64,000 bases of DNA from Dillenia suffruticosa (taxonomy: Eukaryota; Streptophyta; Magnoliopsida; Dilleniales; Dilleniaceae): contig JAVTVX010000027.1 in the NCBI GenBank assembly GCA_033439265.1, forward strand, positions 6,215,001-6,279,000, read 5' to 3'. The translations under genes and the position numbers were made by a program. This document shows positions 34,890 to 50,409 of this stretch, piece after piece. The notes under the pieces were generated by a model. It saw only the letters and a program-made list of their open reading frames with translations. It did not search any database and had not been told where the DNA came from. Numbering within the stretch: position 1 is the stretch's first letter; each line of letters starts with the position of its first letter.

Positions 34890-37546
34890 TCATCCTTGGC
34901 TCGTGCAATATTCAGTTTTTGAACTTGCGACATCTTCCATTTCTTCATCTTCGCACTTTGCTTCTGTGCCATCTTCAAGAGTATAAGCATCCTCAGCATA
35001 ATTCCACCTGCACACCATGATTTCTCCTTGTTTCATTCCACTGCTACCGTTCTCATAGTAACCCTGAGAACTTGGGTTGGGCACATTCCCTTCGCAGTCA
35101 CCGGAGGATGTTTCTAGAGGCCAACTAGGAACTCCATTGCAACTAGTTCCTAAACAACTAGGGGAACTATACCCTGTGCTGATATTTGTGTCCTTGTCCT
35201 TGTAAACACTGCTTTCTACTTCCAGCATGTTGGGGCATGTCACCTTGGCATGGACTTCAGGAATGTTGTATTGACCGTGATTCTCTAATGCAGGTAATTT
35301 TGGATTGTCTCCATCATTTTCTAGCTGAATATTTCCTGAAGAATGGCATGATTTTCCATTTTCTACCTTATCAATAGCTTCTTCCTCAAAATTATGTTCT
35401 GAAATCTTGTTTTGTCTCCTATTAGTTGCAGCCTTTTTGCCACGTGAAGGGTGAATGGCTCCGCAGCAACTGATTTCCTTGATCTTCCTCTCTTTGGTGC
35501 CTGTCCGGTTGATACAACTCCGGTGCCTGGTGCTACAAGCACCTCAATGGTTGGTCTCAGAGAACAAACTTGTGCTTCAAGCTTCAGAAATTTGCTCTTG
35601 TATTCAGCTACTTAAGATTGTAATTGACCTATTACATTCCACAGTTGAGCATTCTCTGCTGACTGCATTATAAATGCTACATTTTAGTTCCACAAATCAC
35701 AACTTACACGCATTTAGAAATGAACTGTGTGCGCCATCAGACACATCCTTTAGATATGACACTAGGTAATTTGCAATGGTATAAAACTTCTTAAAATTTT
35801 GTTAAATCGTTGTCCGCGTCATGCTGTATACCATGCTTGGGCTGTGTTCACAATTTATAGGATCTTAGTAAATTCAGAAGCGAGACCTAATGAGAAGTAG
35901 AGATTCTTACCTGAGCTTCCCAAAGCTGCTGGTGCTTGTGAGGAGGTTTGAAATGTGGTCATACGATTCCCTTTTGAGCAGTCTGTCCTAATGCTACAAG
36001 GCAGCTAGGAACTGGCAACACGGGCTGAGGGTGATCGCCACATGCTCCCTGGAAGGTATATAGGTACAGGGAGACTCCGATTGAGGAGCTTGATACCACC
36101 ATGTTGAGGGGTTCCAAGGGCCCATAAGCAGTATAAACCACCACTTTTACCTAAAATGTGAAGATGAGAAATAGAAATAGCAATGTAGGGGATCATACAA
36201 AAAACCAAATGGGAAAAGAAGTACAACTGTGATTTTTATCAACTTCTTCCAGGGTGGTTCAACACGAAAAATTCAGCAGATATATTCCCGTGTTCAATGT
36301 GACAAATTCACATGGCATTCCACAAGGTTGTGGAAAATCCTTGATAGCAACACGGATTGATGGAGTTTTAAGCAGTTCTCTAAAAATGATGCAACAATAA
36401 CAACATGCAAAGAAATAGATTGTTGGTTACCCCATTCGAGAAAATAGGGCATTTATATCCATGTAGCATGAACATCAATTGACAGTAACCTGACACAAGA
36501 CAAGAACACAGTAACACAATAAATTTATGCTTCAATTTATATTATTGTATGGTACAAAGTGTCACATAACATGCCTATCATAGACATGATAGAAGTGTGA
36601 GTAAAACACAAATTTACAGTATAATCTAGCACCAAGCACATGCCAAAAGCACAAGAATGAGCTTAGTAACAATATTTGGACGTTGGTGTCTGTCATTAAT
36701 GAGCTAGGAAAACCAATGCTGAAATTGACGATGCAAGAGAATTGCCTGGGAATCCTGGAAATGGGTATCCAATCTGGTAACAGAAATTTGGGACATGGGT
36801 TTCGATTACTGCCAATTTCTCTCCACAAGTTGTTCCACTTGGTGTAAATAGCTGACAAGACCCTGGATCATTGGTCCCAGAAAAAGGGTATCCGGTCTGA
36901 GGAGGCAACCAAAAGGGTAATGTAGGCGAGGCCAAATTTGGTGGCAACTGAGAATGCTGGACATGATGGATTGCGGTTTTCCAGTGCTGCTGCGGTGATG
37001 AACTAGAAATGGGGGAAATGGGTAGTGTTCCATTGTAGGTTGTTGAGTTGTGGATGGCCTTTGAAGAATTTGTGCATGCTCCTTGTTTGATGAATTGGGA
37101 TAATCCTGTTTAGGCGTATCAGTTGGGGGAACAAGTGGTGGTTCTTGGTCTTCCTTGTTCTGTTTCATAATAATACATAATGTTAATATTAGATAGAGAG
37201 AGAGAGAGATCTATTAAGCATCGGGAACGAGTTGCTTCTGCTGCAGCATTTTGCTTGCAACTGTGAGCGCAAAATACCCGCTGAAAAATCAAAAATTTGA
37301 AAAGTGGATACATGGGGAAAGGGAAAGAGCTGTCCTACGCTGAAGAGTACTTTTACTCCAAAAAACAAGCACAGGAACATGCAGGATTTACAATTAAAAG
37401 AACCCGTTAAAAAAGTCAAAAACATATGGCAGACCAAATGTTGAGATAAAAGCAGGAGAGAGAAAAAAAAATCCATACCAAGTGCCATGGGTGTTAGTTT
37501 CTGGTGAGATAGAAGCAATATCATGATCTTTCTTCTTCTTTTCCAT
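34890..37546 (-). pseudogene. spliced gene of unrecognised family, probably broken
   Basis: Several exon-like pieces lie in order on the minus strand. First is MEKKKKDHDIASISPETN at 37479-37546, with a GT donor. A Pro/Ser-rich stretch follows at about 36750-37160, containing LPFWLPPQTGYPF and CYQIGYPFPGFPG. A piece at about 35960-36140 carries PWNPSTWW in one frame and HPQPVLPVPSC in another. An exon from a TGCAG acceptor at 35662 encodes NAQLWNVIGQLQS, then VAEYKSKFLKLEAQV, then AT-hook-like PKRGRSRK. An acidic C-terminal part ends at 34890. A TAA sits between LQS and VAEY, and the frame shifts by one base near 35455, between the RSRKSVAA and RGKKAATNRR parts. Similar breaks appear in the Pro-rich parts. 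It reads like a DNA-binding or nuclear coiled-coil protein gene that has decayed, but I do not recognise the family. Confidence 0.5.
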
Positions 37547-38124
37547 TCCTTCCTATTATATTCCTGATTTGGGAATGGAAAACGTAGAGTAATTGCTAGG
37601 CGCTAACTTACATTAGAGAGAGAGAGAGGAAGCCATTAAAGACCAGAAAAGGAGCTAGAATGTCTTCAAGCAACAAAGAATGTGAACGAATATTTGTGCA
37701 TATCACATTTATATATAATTTTATTTTCAGTTGCAGTGTCTTCAATGTTCCTTGTTCTTGTGGCAAATTGTCCTTCCTGTCTCTGCAGCAGAGTAAACAA
37801 TCATAATGGGGGCAAAATTACAATATTAATAATACATATGCACAGAGACTATGTGCTCCCATCAAAAGGGTTTTGATTTGGTGTAATTTCATATGGATTT
37901 ATACTTGACCACGTGTTGAACATGGGAGTTGATAGCATACAAGTTACATTGCTTGATCAGTCACTTCAATGAAACGGAAGCATCTGAGTATAATTGGATG
38001 AAAATAGTGTTATAAATTATATAACAACGTAACAGTTATATTCTTTACAATGCTGTAATAATTTTTTTTAAATAGGAAAATTGTAAATTTACTGACAGTT
38101 GGATTATACTTGCTTATGTATCAT

Positions 38125-38157
38125 CTTTCTTCTTCTTCTTCTTCTTCTTCTTCTTCT
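38125..38157. repeat. (TTC)n microsatellite
   Basis: About ten perfect TTC units on the plus strand, in the gap between the broken gene and the hAT element. Confidence 0.9.
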
Positions 38158-38354
38158 CCTGAATTGTGTCTGTGCATCCATGGTGCTTGACTTCTATACT
38201 CAATACTAAACATTACAGTTGATTTAATAGATAAAAGTATTACAATTTATTTTTATCAACTCTCAGTTTAAAATTTAAAATTAAAAAAATAATTTCTTTA
38301 AATTATATATGATAATGTACAAATCGAGTTAATCAGAATGTATATCTGAATACC

Positions 38355-38356
<2 letters not shown>

Positions 38357-38396
<40 letters not shown>
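38357..38396. repeat. (TA)n microsatellite
   Basis: Roughly nineteen perfect TA units; probably length-polymorphic. Confidence 0.9.
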
Positions 38397-38399
<3 letters not shown>

Positions 38400-38681
38400 A
38401 GCCAAGCATTCGTGTTAATCAAACTCCAATGTCGTTTCTTTATTGATTCTTTTGCTCGAAAAGATAAATTTATTTACTCAAGCAAACAAACAATTTAACC
38501 TCCCTCGATGTGCCCATGCGAGGTCACAAGCTATTTGTTACGCATTTCAGAAACTTTTTTACACGGTTTGGGAGAGGCTGCTCTATCCCGTGTGTCCCGT
38601 GTGTCACATGTATTTAAAAAGGAAAATGGTAAACTACATATGATTGAGTTTTTTCAGGGGACATAAGGTAACCAGGTAGAC

Positions 38682-41600
38682 CAGAGATGAGTCCGGGCCT
38701 ATTTAGAACTGAAAATCGGCCCATTCGGCCAGAAAAAACTAGGGCCGTGAACTGAACCGAATCTACAGTAACCCGGGCCGGCCCAAACTGATACTATAGC
38801 GATCCGGGCTGGTTCAACCGATTTTGGAACGGGAAACCGGCCCGGGCACGGAACCAGCCTGACCCCACCGGTTCCAACCACTCCAACAAGCTCCTCTTTT
38901 TTTTTTTTTGATTTTTTTTCAATTTTACCCATCCCAACAGTTATAAAATGGTTAGTTTTGAGATTATTTTAATCTATAAAATAAAAAAATTTTCCTATAA
39001 ATACCTTACACCCCATTTCCAAAATCTCCATAACAAAATATCTCTCTCTCCATCTACATTCTCTCAATATTACTACATTCTCTCAATTTTCATTATTATT
39101 TTTATTATCATTTTATTTTCACAACTTTTACAGTTCTCTATACCATTTTTATTATCATTTTCTATACCATTTCCACCAATTTCTACACCATTTCCATTAT
39201 CATTTCCACAATTACCTACATTTTCACCATTATCTTTATTTCCATCATTTTATTCATTAAATACATTTTCAATAAACACATTCTCAAATTTGTATTTTAA
39301 ACTTTTGTGAAACACATTAATTCAGTACGTAACAGCATAACATGTCTAAAAAAATTCTGTCTGGGGGCAACTAATTATAGAAGGAAAGAGGTAGTTAAGT
39401 GAAAACAGACAAACTCCACCTCTTACTTGGAAATTTTCCTGGTGCTCTTACTATAGAACGGTCTGGATGAAGAAAGGAGGATTACAAATTTTTCACGACT
39501 TTCAACGTTAATCAAAATTTTGCAAGATTTCAAGGTTGAGAACTCAAATTCAAGATTTTGTGAAAAATAATTGCGATATCTGTTAAATCGGTATATTTAA
39601 TTTTTTTGTATCTTTATTTTGTTACATTTGCATTAATTTTTTTTAAAAAAATTAAATCTTAATTTTTTTTTAAAAAAATTGAATTTTAAATTTTCTTTTA
39701 AAAATTTAATCGTATATTTTATTTTAAAAATTTATTCTTAATTTTTTAATAAAATCACCGGAACACACTCTTCCCAATTTTTTCAACAATCTTCTATTCC
39801 TCCATTTTTTTTCAAGATAAAATTTTTGATAATATAGATATTGAAACTCTTTTGGAAGAAACTGAATCTAGTAATACGAATATAACACAATACGAACTAA
39901 AAAAAATGATATTAATATATTGATATTTTTTTTAAAAAAAATGATAAACAAAAAGTAATTTGTAAAATTTGTCATCAAAAATATAAAATTTTGAAGAGTT
40001 TGGGGTAGAGACACTTAGAAAACACTTAATTAATAATCATCTAGATAAATTATCACAAGCAAGATAAACACAAATTGTTACAGGGGGAGTTAATATAACT
40101 GATATATTTAAATATAATTTGCATAAAGAAAAAATTGGATAAATAGAATGGTTAGTAAGAAAAGAATTACCACTTAGTATAATTGCACATCCCGTATTTG
40201 AAAAATATATACAAAAATATTTACAATTCGGTTATAAAAAAAATAATGGAAGATATGGTATGAGAAAATTATTAGATAGATATCAAAAATTAAAAATAGT
40301 ATAATTACACAATTTATGACTAGTGATTGTAAATTTTCATTAATTTCGGATAATTAGAAAAATGAGTATAAAAAAAATATTATATTGTAGTAACATGTTA
40401 TAAGATAAATAATTCTTGGTTTTAAAGAAAAGAATTTTAGGTTTTCAATGTTGAAATTTTTCACATTCCGGTACACATATAGTTAGAATAATTTTAAATG
40501 TTATTTATAACTATGGAATAAGTGAAAGAATTTTTTCTATTTCATTTGATAATGTTTCGGTTAATACTATTGCGGTTAATATTTTAAAAAATTCTTTAAA
40601 AATAATTTTAAATAGAACTTTTTTTCACGTCAGATGTCCATACCATATAATTAATTTATGTATTAAGAATGGTTTAGTAATGAGAGAACTATTTTTAAAA
40701 TTTATTCGCCATTTAATTAATTAAATAAGAAATTTTTCTACAAAAATAAAAAAAAAGAGACAATTATGTATGTTATATAATAAAAAATTTAAAAAATTTA
40801 AAATGGAATGTGACACTAGGTGGAATTCAACATATGATATGTTACAAGATGTATTTTCTTTTCAAAATATTTTAATTGAATTTACAAATTCAAATTACGA
40901 ATATAGTTTTATTAATAATATCGCTTTCGATTTTGTATTTACACTTACTAAATTATTGAAAATTTTTTAGTTATGTATAAATTTATTTTTTGAATATTAT
41001 TATCCAACTACTTATTTAATATTACAAAATTTTTGTAAAATTATTTATATATTTAATGAATTTGAAAATGAAGAAACATTTGGTGAAATTGTTATTTCTA
41101 TCAAAACAAAAATTTTAAAATATTATGAAAAAATTTCAATTTTATATTTAGTTACAAATGTATTAGATCCACGTGTTAATATTGAAGGTGCTGAAATATT
41201 AATAAATTGTTTTACATAAATTTTTCCATAAAAAATGTCTATTAATCCACATTTTTTAAAATAACAAATATTTCATACTTTACAAACAATATTTGAATTA
41301 TATGAAAAGAAAAGTAATAATTTAAATACTAATAATATAGGTAGTAGTAGTAGTAATAGCATTCAATTATTTTCATTTTCATTTAATCCCTTAAATATAT
41401 TAGGAAAAAAACAAAAAATTTCATTATAATCATTTAATGAATTACTTTTATATAAACAAACTCTTAGTTTATAAGGTTTTGATGATACAGATTTATATGA
41501 TATATTAAGTTGGTGAAAAAATAATGTATCATATTATCTAATTTTGACCCAAATGGCTAAAAATGTACTAATCTCTCCGGTATTCACAGTGCCATCGGAG

Positions 41601-42305
41601 AGTGCTTTTTGTATAGGTGGTCGAGTGTTAACCGAAAAACGTACAAATTTAGCGGACGACACTTTAAAAGACTTAATTTGCATTAAAAATAGGAAGAACG
41701 CAGAAAAAAGAATACAATGAATCATCAAGATCTCGGAAGATGATGAACAAGAAATAGAATAATAATAATAATAATATTTTGTATAAAAATCATTGTAAAT
41801 AGAAAAAAAATCAAAATGATATAAAAATAAAAATAATATAACAAAAAAATTAGTAAATTTTACAATCCAAATAATGAGATTGATAGTGGACGTACACCGA
41901 ATTCAGTGGCACCAGTCTAAAATTTTGTATCTCTAATTTTTAATTTATTTTTTTATAAAAAGTGAATTAAAAAAAATAAAATGAAGAAATAAATCATTAT
42001 AAGAGAGTAAAAAAAACAACAAAATTAAAAAAAAACGGAGTTACAAAAATAAAATAAAATTAAAAAATAGAGTTACAAAAAAAAGAGAGTTAAAACAAGG
42101 CAATAGAGAAAAAAAATTTCCGGCCGAACTGGGCCCGGCCCGGTGTGAACCGGCCCGCCGGTTCCGGTTCAACAAAAAAAATTTTGGAACCGGTCCGGCC
42201 CAACCTAGACTGGCCTAGGAATCGCAACCAGCCTGGCCCGTGATTCTGGGAACCGCAGTTGAACCTGACCGGGCCCGGTTCGGTTCGGTTACAACTCTTG
42301 GGAGA
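38682..42305 (+). mobile_element. decayed autonomous-type hAT DNA transposon
   Basis: The ends (38682-38880 and 42118-42305) are GC-rich and related in inverted orientation, dense in CCGGGCC and GAACCGG, while the 3.2-kb interior is very AT-rich. Between them, plus-strand pieces in the right order match a hAT transposase. There is a BED-type zinc finger (about 39955-40050: CKICHQKYKI, then TLRKHLINNH after an interruption), the central DTRWNSTYDML block (about 40812-40845), and the C-terminal dimerisation block (about 41545-41720: SPVFTVPSESAFCIGGRV, then NLADDTLKDLICIKNR). Many stops and some shifts separate these blocks, so it cannot encode its own transposase. A clean 8-bp target duplication was not found. 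Confidence 0.85.
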
Positions 42306-42931
42306 TAAAAAATTTAATAATTTTTTTTTAACTCTACTACACTTGTGCATTTTCAAAATTTAATTTCTTCCCTTTGTCATGTCTTATCCCTTCTATCTCA
42401 TACTTCCATCTATTCCTCTGTCATGTCTTATCCCTTCCATCTGTCCACTCTCATCTCAGTTATCTTGTACTCCAAACCAAATACCATAATACCATTTTAT
42501 TTACAGAGTCGAATGGTAAAATGGTCAAAATAGTATTACCACTTATAATATTTTTATGTAAATGCTTCTATTTAAATTAAGTTCAAATCAACCCATCTAG
42601 AATTATAGGTCGAGCTCTAATAAACATTTGGACAAATCAATGAACGAGATTTGGATGATGCAAATAAGCTTGAACCACTCCAATCATTTCAAAACCCTAG
42701 CAAACTCAAGGTCAATACCATTTAACAACCAAAAAAATTAAAGGCACTTGAAGACTAAAGGAGCACTTCCATATCACGCGAAGTCAAGGACAAAACAAAT
42801 AACTTACAAAGTTTAAGCTGGTTTCAACCAAGTGATTGAATTAAGAGCTCAAACCCACCAGAACTACAAGAAAATAAACTGGAATCTCACAGAATACTCA
42901 ATCACACATTGATTTAAACAAACACACATCC

Positions 42932-45440
<2,509 letters not shown>

Positions 45441-45477
45441 CTAGCGATGATCTCTAAGCAACAAGATTTTACACAGA

Positions 45478-45503
45478 AAGAGAGAGAGAGAGAGAGAGAG
45501 AGA
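45478..45503. repeat. (GA)n tract in the alpha-tubulin leader
   Basis: About thirteen GA units, reading as CT in the minus-strand leader, between the TATA box and the start codon. Such pyrimidine tracts are common in plant leaders of highly expressed genes. Confidence 0.85.
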
Positions 45504-45560
45504 TGTTTATGAAGACACCTCTTCCCTTGAATTGAGTTGTCTGTCTGTGAGGTTTTTTGC

Positions 45561-45567
45561 TTTTATA
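45561..45567 (-). promoter_or_regulatory. TATA box of alpha-tubulin
   Basis: CTATAAAAGC on the minus strand about 130 bases upstream of the ATG. It is a near-perfect TATA box placed for a start near 45530 and a leader of about 100 nt. Confidence 0.7.
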
Positions 45568-45709
45568 GCGGACGAGAGACCTGGTTCATCTAACCATGAT
45601 TAGGTTTTCTGGCTTAGCTGGTACCATGGTTGTGAACCATGAGTAACTCCTCCATTTTAGGAGGGTCGTTTCATTTCAAAATTCAAATTTTAGAAGTTGG
45701 ATAACTGCG

Positions 45710-45721
45710 ACGACGTCGTTT
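45710..45721. promoter_or_regulatory. palindromic ACGACGTCGT box
   Basis: ACGACGTCGTTT, identical to 12152-12163, lies about 280 bases upstream of the alpha-tubulin ATG and some 145 bases beyond its TATA box. GACGTC is a bZIP-type core. Confidence 0.45.
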
Positions 45722-45724
45722 CAA

Positions 45725-46750
45725 ATAAAATGGGAGGCAAGTTGAAAAATTAGAATTGAGCGTTGGGCGTGCTGACCTGTTCTTGTAGGGTGGTGTTGTG
45801 TCCAAAGAAACATGCCCTGCGAGTAACATTAAACTCGCTCGACTTAAAGATTAGGTTTACTTATCTAAAAATATTCAAGGCAGACTAAGTTTAGGTCTGA
45901 ATCATGTAAAGTATATATATATATACATTATGTTAATGATGATATTAATACGGATTTAACAAGTCACTCAACCTATAAATTAATTTAGATGAACCCACTT
46001 CAACCATGCTCTCAAGTTAAATAACCATGCCATCTTCATATTAAATAAAGATTAATCAAAAATATATTTGGTAGATTGCTGCATTTCTTTTTTGAATGTT
46101 GTGTGCATCTTGATTCTTTAAGAAATGACGAAAAAATAATTCGCTCTGGAACGACTACCTACGTGTATTTGGTGCATCTTCATAATTATACTTCTAGTAT
46201 TCATCAATTCCCTCCTTATTACATCACATTACCTATTTCCATCACTTCACCTCATATAAAACAAGCCGAGAGAGAGAGAGAGAGAGAGACTACATTCTTA
46301 ATTTGTCCAATCCTGATTTGCCCCAACGATTCTTTTTTCTAGTTTTCCACCGGTGGAAACATCTGCAATTTTGTGGGCCTTTCTCAATTGGTGCCTTGTC
46401 AGACACAGATGTCAAAATGATGAAATGCAACTTTGATTTCTGACAGCTTATCTTATTTCAGGTGGAGGATCCCCTTAGCTGCACTGCATACATCTAAACA
46501 ACCTTAGCTTACAAGTCAAGCAATTCTGTGTGTTTCAAATCATTGGACACTGCCCAATTCAACCTAGCAATCATGCACCATTTTGATAGAAAGGAGCATT
46601 TTTCTTCATCACATTCACAATTACATTAGTTTCCATACACATCTGGGTTCAGGTGCTATTAGGTACTCGAGACGAATGCCAAAGTGAGAAACATATACAC
46701 TTTCAAAATATTGCAGCAACTTAATGTCGGAGCTGAATTAGATCAGGGGT
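45725..46750. other. intergenic DNA
   Basis: No gene supported. It includes a (GA)n tract at 46268-46289 and the upstream part of the alpha-tubulin promoter. Confidence 0.5.
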
Positions 46751-46752
46751 CC

Positions 46753-49700
46753 TTAGAGAATTTTGACTACCCTTCTCATGGAGGGTCTGTTCATCGGAAA
46801 TGAAGAAGTAAAAAGAAGAGCCAGGTTCAACACCTTCTCAACCTCTTGATAGTTGCAGGTAGATTGGTTCATCCTTGGATCAATAAGCTGGCCAACATCC
46901 ACTTGATTGCACGTGGTAATGTTGCCATTTAATTATGGTGATGATAATGCAACGTCAGTTATCCACTTTACCATGTCCTTGTTCTCGCCAAAAGACGAGT
47001 CATTTGGTCTCTTTCCCGTAACTAGTTCCATTAGGACCACACAAAAGCTATAGACATCACTCGTCTCAGTTACCATGAGCGTGTAGGCTTACTCTGTCAA
47101 ATTCAACACATTCCACATTCCACATGACCAGCCTGATCAGTTAAAGTCGGTGAAAAAGCCAAACCAAATAGCGGAAGGGAAATAGTACAAACAAGGAAAC
47201 AAGGTTCTTGCCGATCTTATATGACCAGGTTCAATAGACAAAACTATCAAACTTGGCCATACATAACACATATGATTAATCAACTACAGCATCTCGACCT
47301 TTATAATGAATATAAAAAGCTGCGGTAGCTAATTTCTTAATCAGAAATACATAGATGTAACATAGTTAACTCCATCAGCAGCCCATTCTAAATGTTGTCC
47401 ACTGTTGCCATTCACCTTTAGGATATAAATGAAATAAGGGTAACAATTTGGATGATAAAATGTCAAAGGGTAATATTTTGTGGATTAAAATTTTACTCCC
47501 TTAGGACTTATGCTTTCTTTCCGTGCATGGATTAGGAGAAATTTTTCCTCCTTGAATTATGAAAAACAGGAAAAAGAAAATTAAAAATTTTTCAAACTCA
47601 CTCCCATTCTCAAGATTGTAGGTGCCAAATCTACCCTCTTGGTTCTCGAGGCTGATGTGAGTAGACATAGATGACGATCGCAGAGTGACTCATAGAGGTG
47701 ATCCGCCAACAAGTTTCACGTGAGTAAAATTAGGTGGTTATTCAAGTATGGCAACAACAATGATGATTCTCGCCAGCAACATTTTTATGGCCTTTTTCCC
47801 TCCCTTCATCCCATCCCTTACTAGGTTAACAATTACCTGCACTTTGGGGGTAAAATATTACTCCACCTTAAATTTTAAGGAGTACAATTATTTATCACAG
47901 TTAATAAAAATTTTTGGGGAGTAATACTTCACCCATTTACCCTCCTACTACACTTCTTAATCAAAAACCAGCAAAGGGTGTCTAGTGGTATACACGGACA
48001 GGCCACCAAGCATGATCACGAAGCTCACTATAGCCCTTATTATTTCTGTTTATCGAAGGTGGTTGTCAAAGGCTATTGCATTTGCAGCCAAATGATTGTT
48101 GTAAGGATGTGGTCAAGCAAAGTACGCATCAGAGGAGCCTTAAACCATCTACGGATGCAGCGCAAATTTGACTGGGTAATGTGACAATACCAACAGCATC
48201 AAGCAAGTGACAATATGATTCTTGGTCGATACACATGATTTTGCAACAAGTGAGAGAATCACATACGAAAAATTAAACTACTTATTAAGGGGGGGGGGGG
48301 AGAAAAAGCCACACGCGCGCGCGCACACGAGCACACGCACGCTCACTCGCAAAAAACGGCTCACCAGGTGCGATGTATCCATAAGAACCAGCGACTCCTG
48401 ACATGAGAACATCAAAGTCAGCAACCTTAAGACAGAAATCCCCAACAAGCAATATATTGTTCGACTTTACATCCCTACGCACAATTGCAGGCACACAATC
48501 ATGATGCAGATAAGCTAATCCTTGTGCTGCTCCAACTGCAATATTGAACCTTCGCTGCCAATCCAACAGAACACCACCCTTCTCTCCATGCCAAACATCA
48601 CCTAAACTCCCATTCTCCATATATTCATAAACCAACACTCTGCAATCCTCGCCACAAATACCCAACAATAACTTCACTATGTTGTAATGTCTAATTGTCC
48701 CCAATGTCTCTACCTCAGAACTAAACGCTGCATCCATTTCTGGATTTTTATTACCTCCCCATAGCCTCTTTGCCGCCCCAATCTGACCTGTCTTGAGATT
48801 CACCTTATAAACCTGACCAGACCCTCCAGACCCTATCAGATTCTCCTCGGTCAACGAATTCCCAATGGCATCTTCATTGAAATCAACCCTTTGAAAACTG
48901 GTTGCCTTCCATGGACCGTTTAGTTTACTCTTGAAAAACTTCGACTTGGCATTGGAGAACCAGATAATTGAGCAACAGATAAGGAAAACAACAGTGCTTG
49001 ATATTGCAATCAAGTAAGTGTTTCTGGATTTAGCTTTTGAACGAGGCTTGAAGGGCTTCAAATCATACACAAATTAGGGTTTCCCATAAGATTAGAGATG
49101 AAGTAGCACCATCAAAACCTGTTGGAACTTTGCCTTCAAGCCTATTATTGGAAACATTGAACTTATTGAGCTTCAACTTCGTTAATTCCACCGGACTTTC
49201 ACGAGAAAATAGATTGTTAGAAAGATCAAGATACATTAAAACCGGTAAATTTCCGAACTCAGCTGGAATTTCACCAGAAAATTGATTGCTTGATAAATTC
49301 AATTCAGTCAAATCACTCCACAAGCTCACATTACTAACAAATTTCCCAGAAAACTTGTTTTCTTGAAGATCAAGTTTCTGCAAATTCTCCGATTCGGAAA
49401 GACATAACGGAATTTCACCAGAAAACTGATTTCTATTCCCATCAAAAACTACAGGATGATACAATTCACAAATCTCTTTGGCAATTTCACCGGAGAAATC
49501 ACAATCAGGGATCAGCAACTGTGATAAATTACGAGCTCCAGAAATTGAGGAAGGAATTGAACCTTCAAATCTATTACCACTCAACTGCAGAAACCAAAGC
49601 TCAGACAAACCCCAAAATCTCAACGGAATTTCACCAGACAATTTATTATTGAAGATTCTAACGTAACTAAGAGAATCACATTCTGCATATGAATTAGGTA

Positions 49701-50400
49701 TAGTAACTGAAAATCTGTTGTTGAAAGTGATTAGTTTCTGAAGCTTCTTCCTAGAACAAAGATGTTCCAGAAATTCACCGGTGAAATTGTTCGTTGAAAC
49801 ATCGAATTCTTCCAAATCCGACCACAAACCTATATTTCCCGGTAATTTACCGGAGAAAATGTTGTTGAAGAGTTTCAATTGAACCAGATTCGGATTCAAA
49901 GCAAGAACATCCGGGATTTCACCTTCAAAGTAATTATCATTTAAGTTAAGCGAAATCAAAGAAAGCCTGGCGAGGCTTTCCAGCAATCCACTGGAGAATC
50001 TGTTCTGCGAAACATCAAATTGACGCAAGTTCGTTAAATTTCCCAAACTCTCCGGTAATTCTCCGGTCAATTTGTTCGAATACAGCTCGATTTGCTCAAC
50101 ACTTATCAATCCACCAACACTGTACAGAATTCTCCGGAGAGAAAGTTGTACGCGAGATCGAGATTCTTCAGACAAATCAATTGTCCAATAGAAATCGGAA
50201 TTTCTCCGATGAGATTCGAATACGAAAGCCAAAGATTCACAAGCTTCGTCAAATTTCCGATTTCTGAAGGTATTTTTACCAGACTTGAACGGATTAAAAG
50301 CGAGTTCGAAATGTGTTAACTCAGTCAAATTCGTCAAGAACTCAGGAATAGGACGGCCAAGAAGATTCGAGTTGAGCTTCAAAACTCTTGGTTCTTGTAA
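46753..50400 (-). pseudogene. HSL2-like: HAESA-LIKE2-type LRR receptor kinase pseudogene
   Basis: HSL2 is a peptide-sensing LRR receptor kinase controlling floral-organ abscission and cell separation. The minus-strand remnant keeps about fifteen leucine-rich repeats (50400-49080; e.g. LYSNKLTGELPESLGNLTNL), a membrane helix (YLIAISSTVVFLICCSIIWF) and most of the kinase. The family's usual intron (48364-47094, GT-AG) after GSYGYIAP is retained, so this is not a processed copy. Exon 2 (47093-46753) holds [20 protein letters not shown] and SSFPMNRPSMRRVVKIL. Lesions: frame shifts near 50272, 50120 and 49075, in-frame stops at about 47089 and 46934, HRD altered to RRD, DFG to DFD followed by a gap in the activation segment, and SFGVV to SFCVV. 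The first LRRs and signal peptide are absent. The AAKRLW Lys is kept. Confidence 0.92.
48311..48329. repeat. alternating CA/CG tract with G10 run nearby
   Basis: An alternating purine-pyrimidine run of about 19 bases inside the pseudogene intron, some 35 bases from its 5' splice site, with ten G at about 48290-48299. Such DNA can adopt the Z form and is mutable. Confidence 0.7.
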
Positions 50401-50409
50401 TCTTTCGAA

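Noticed and set aside
47094-48364. Insertion of a mobile element into the HSL2-like pseudogene
   Set aside because: The boundaries are GT-AG at the usual intron position of this kinase family, so it is the family intron.
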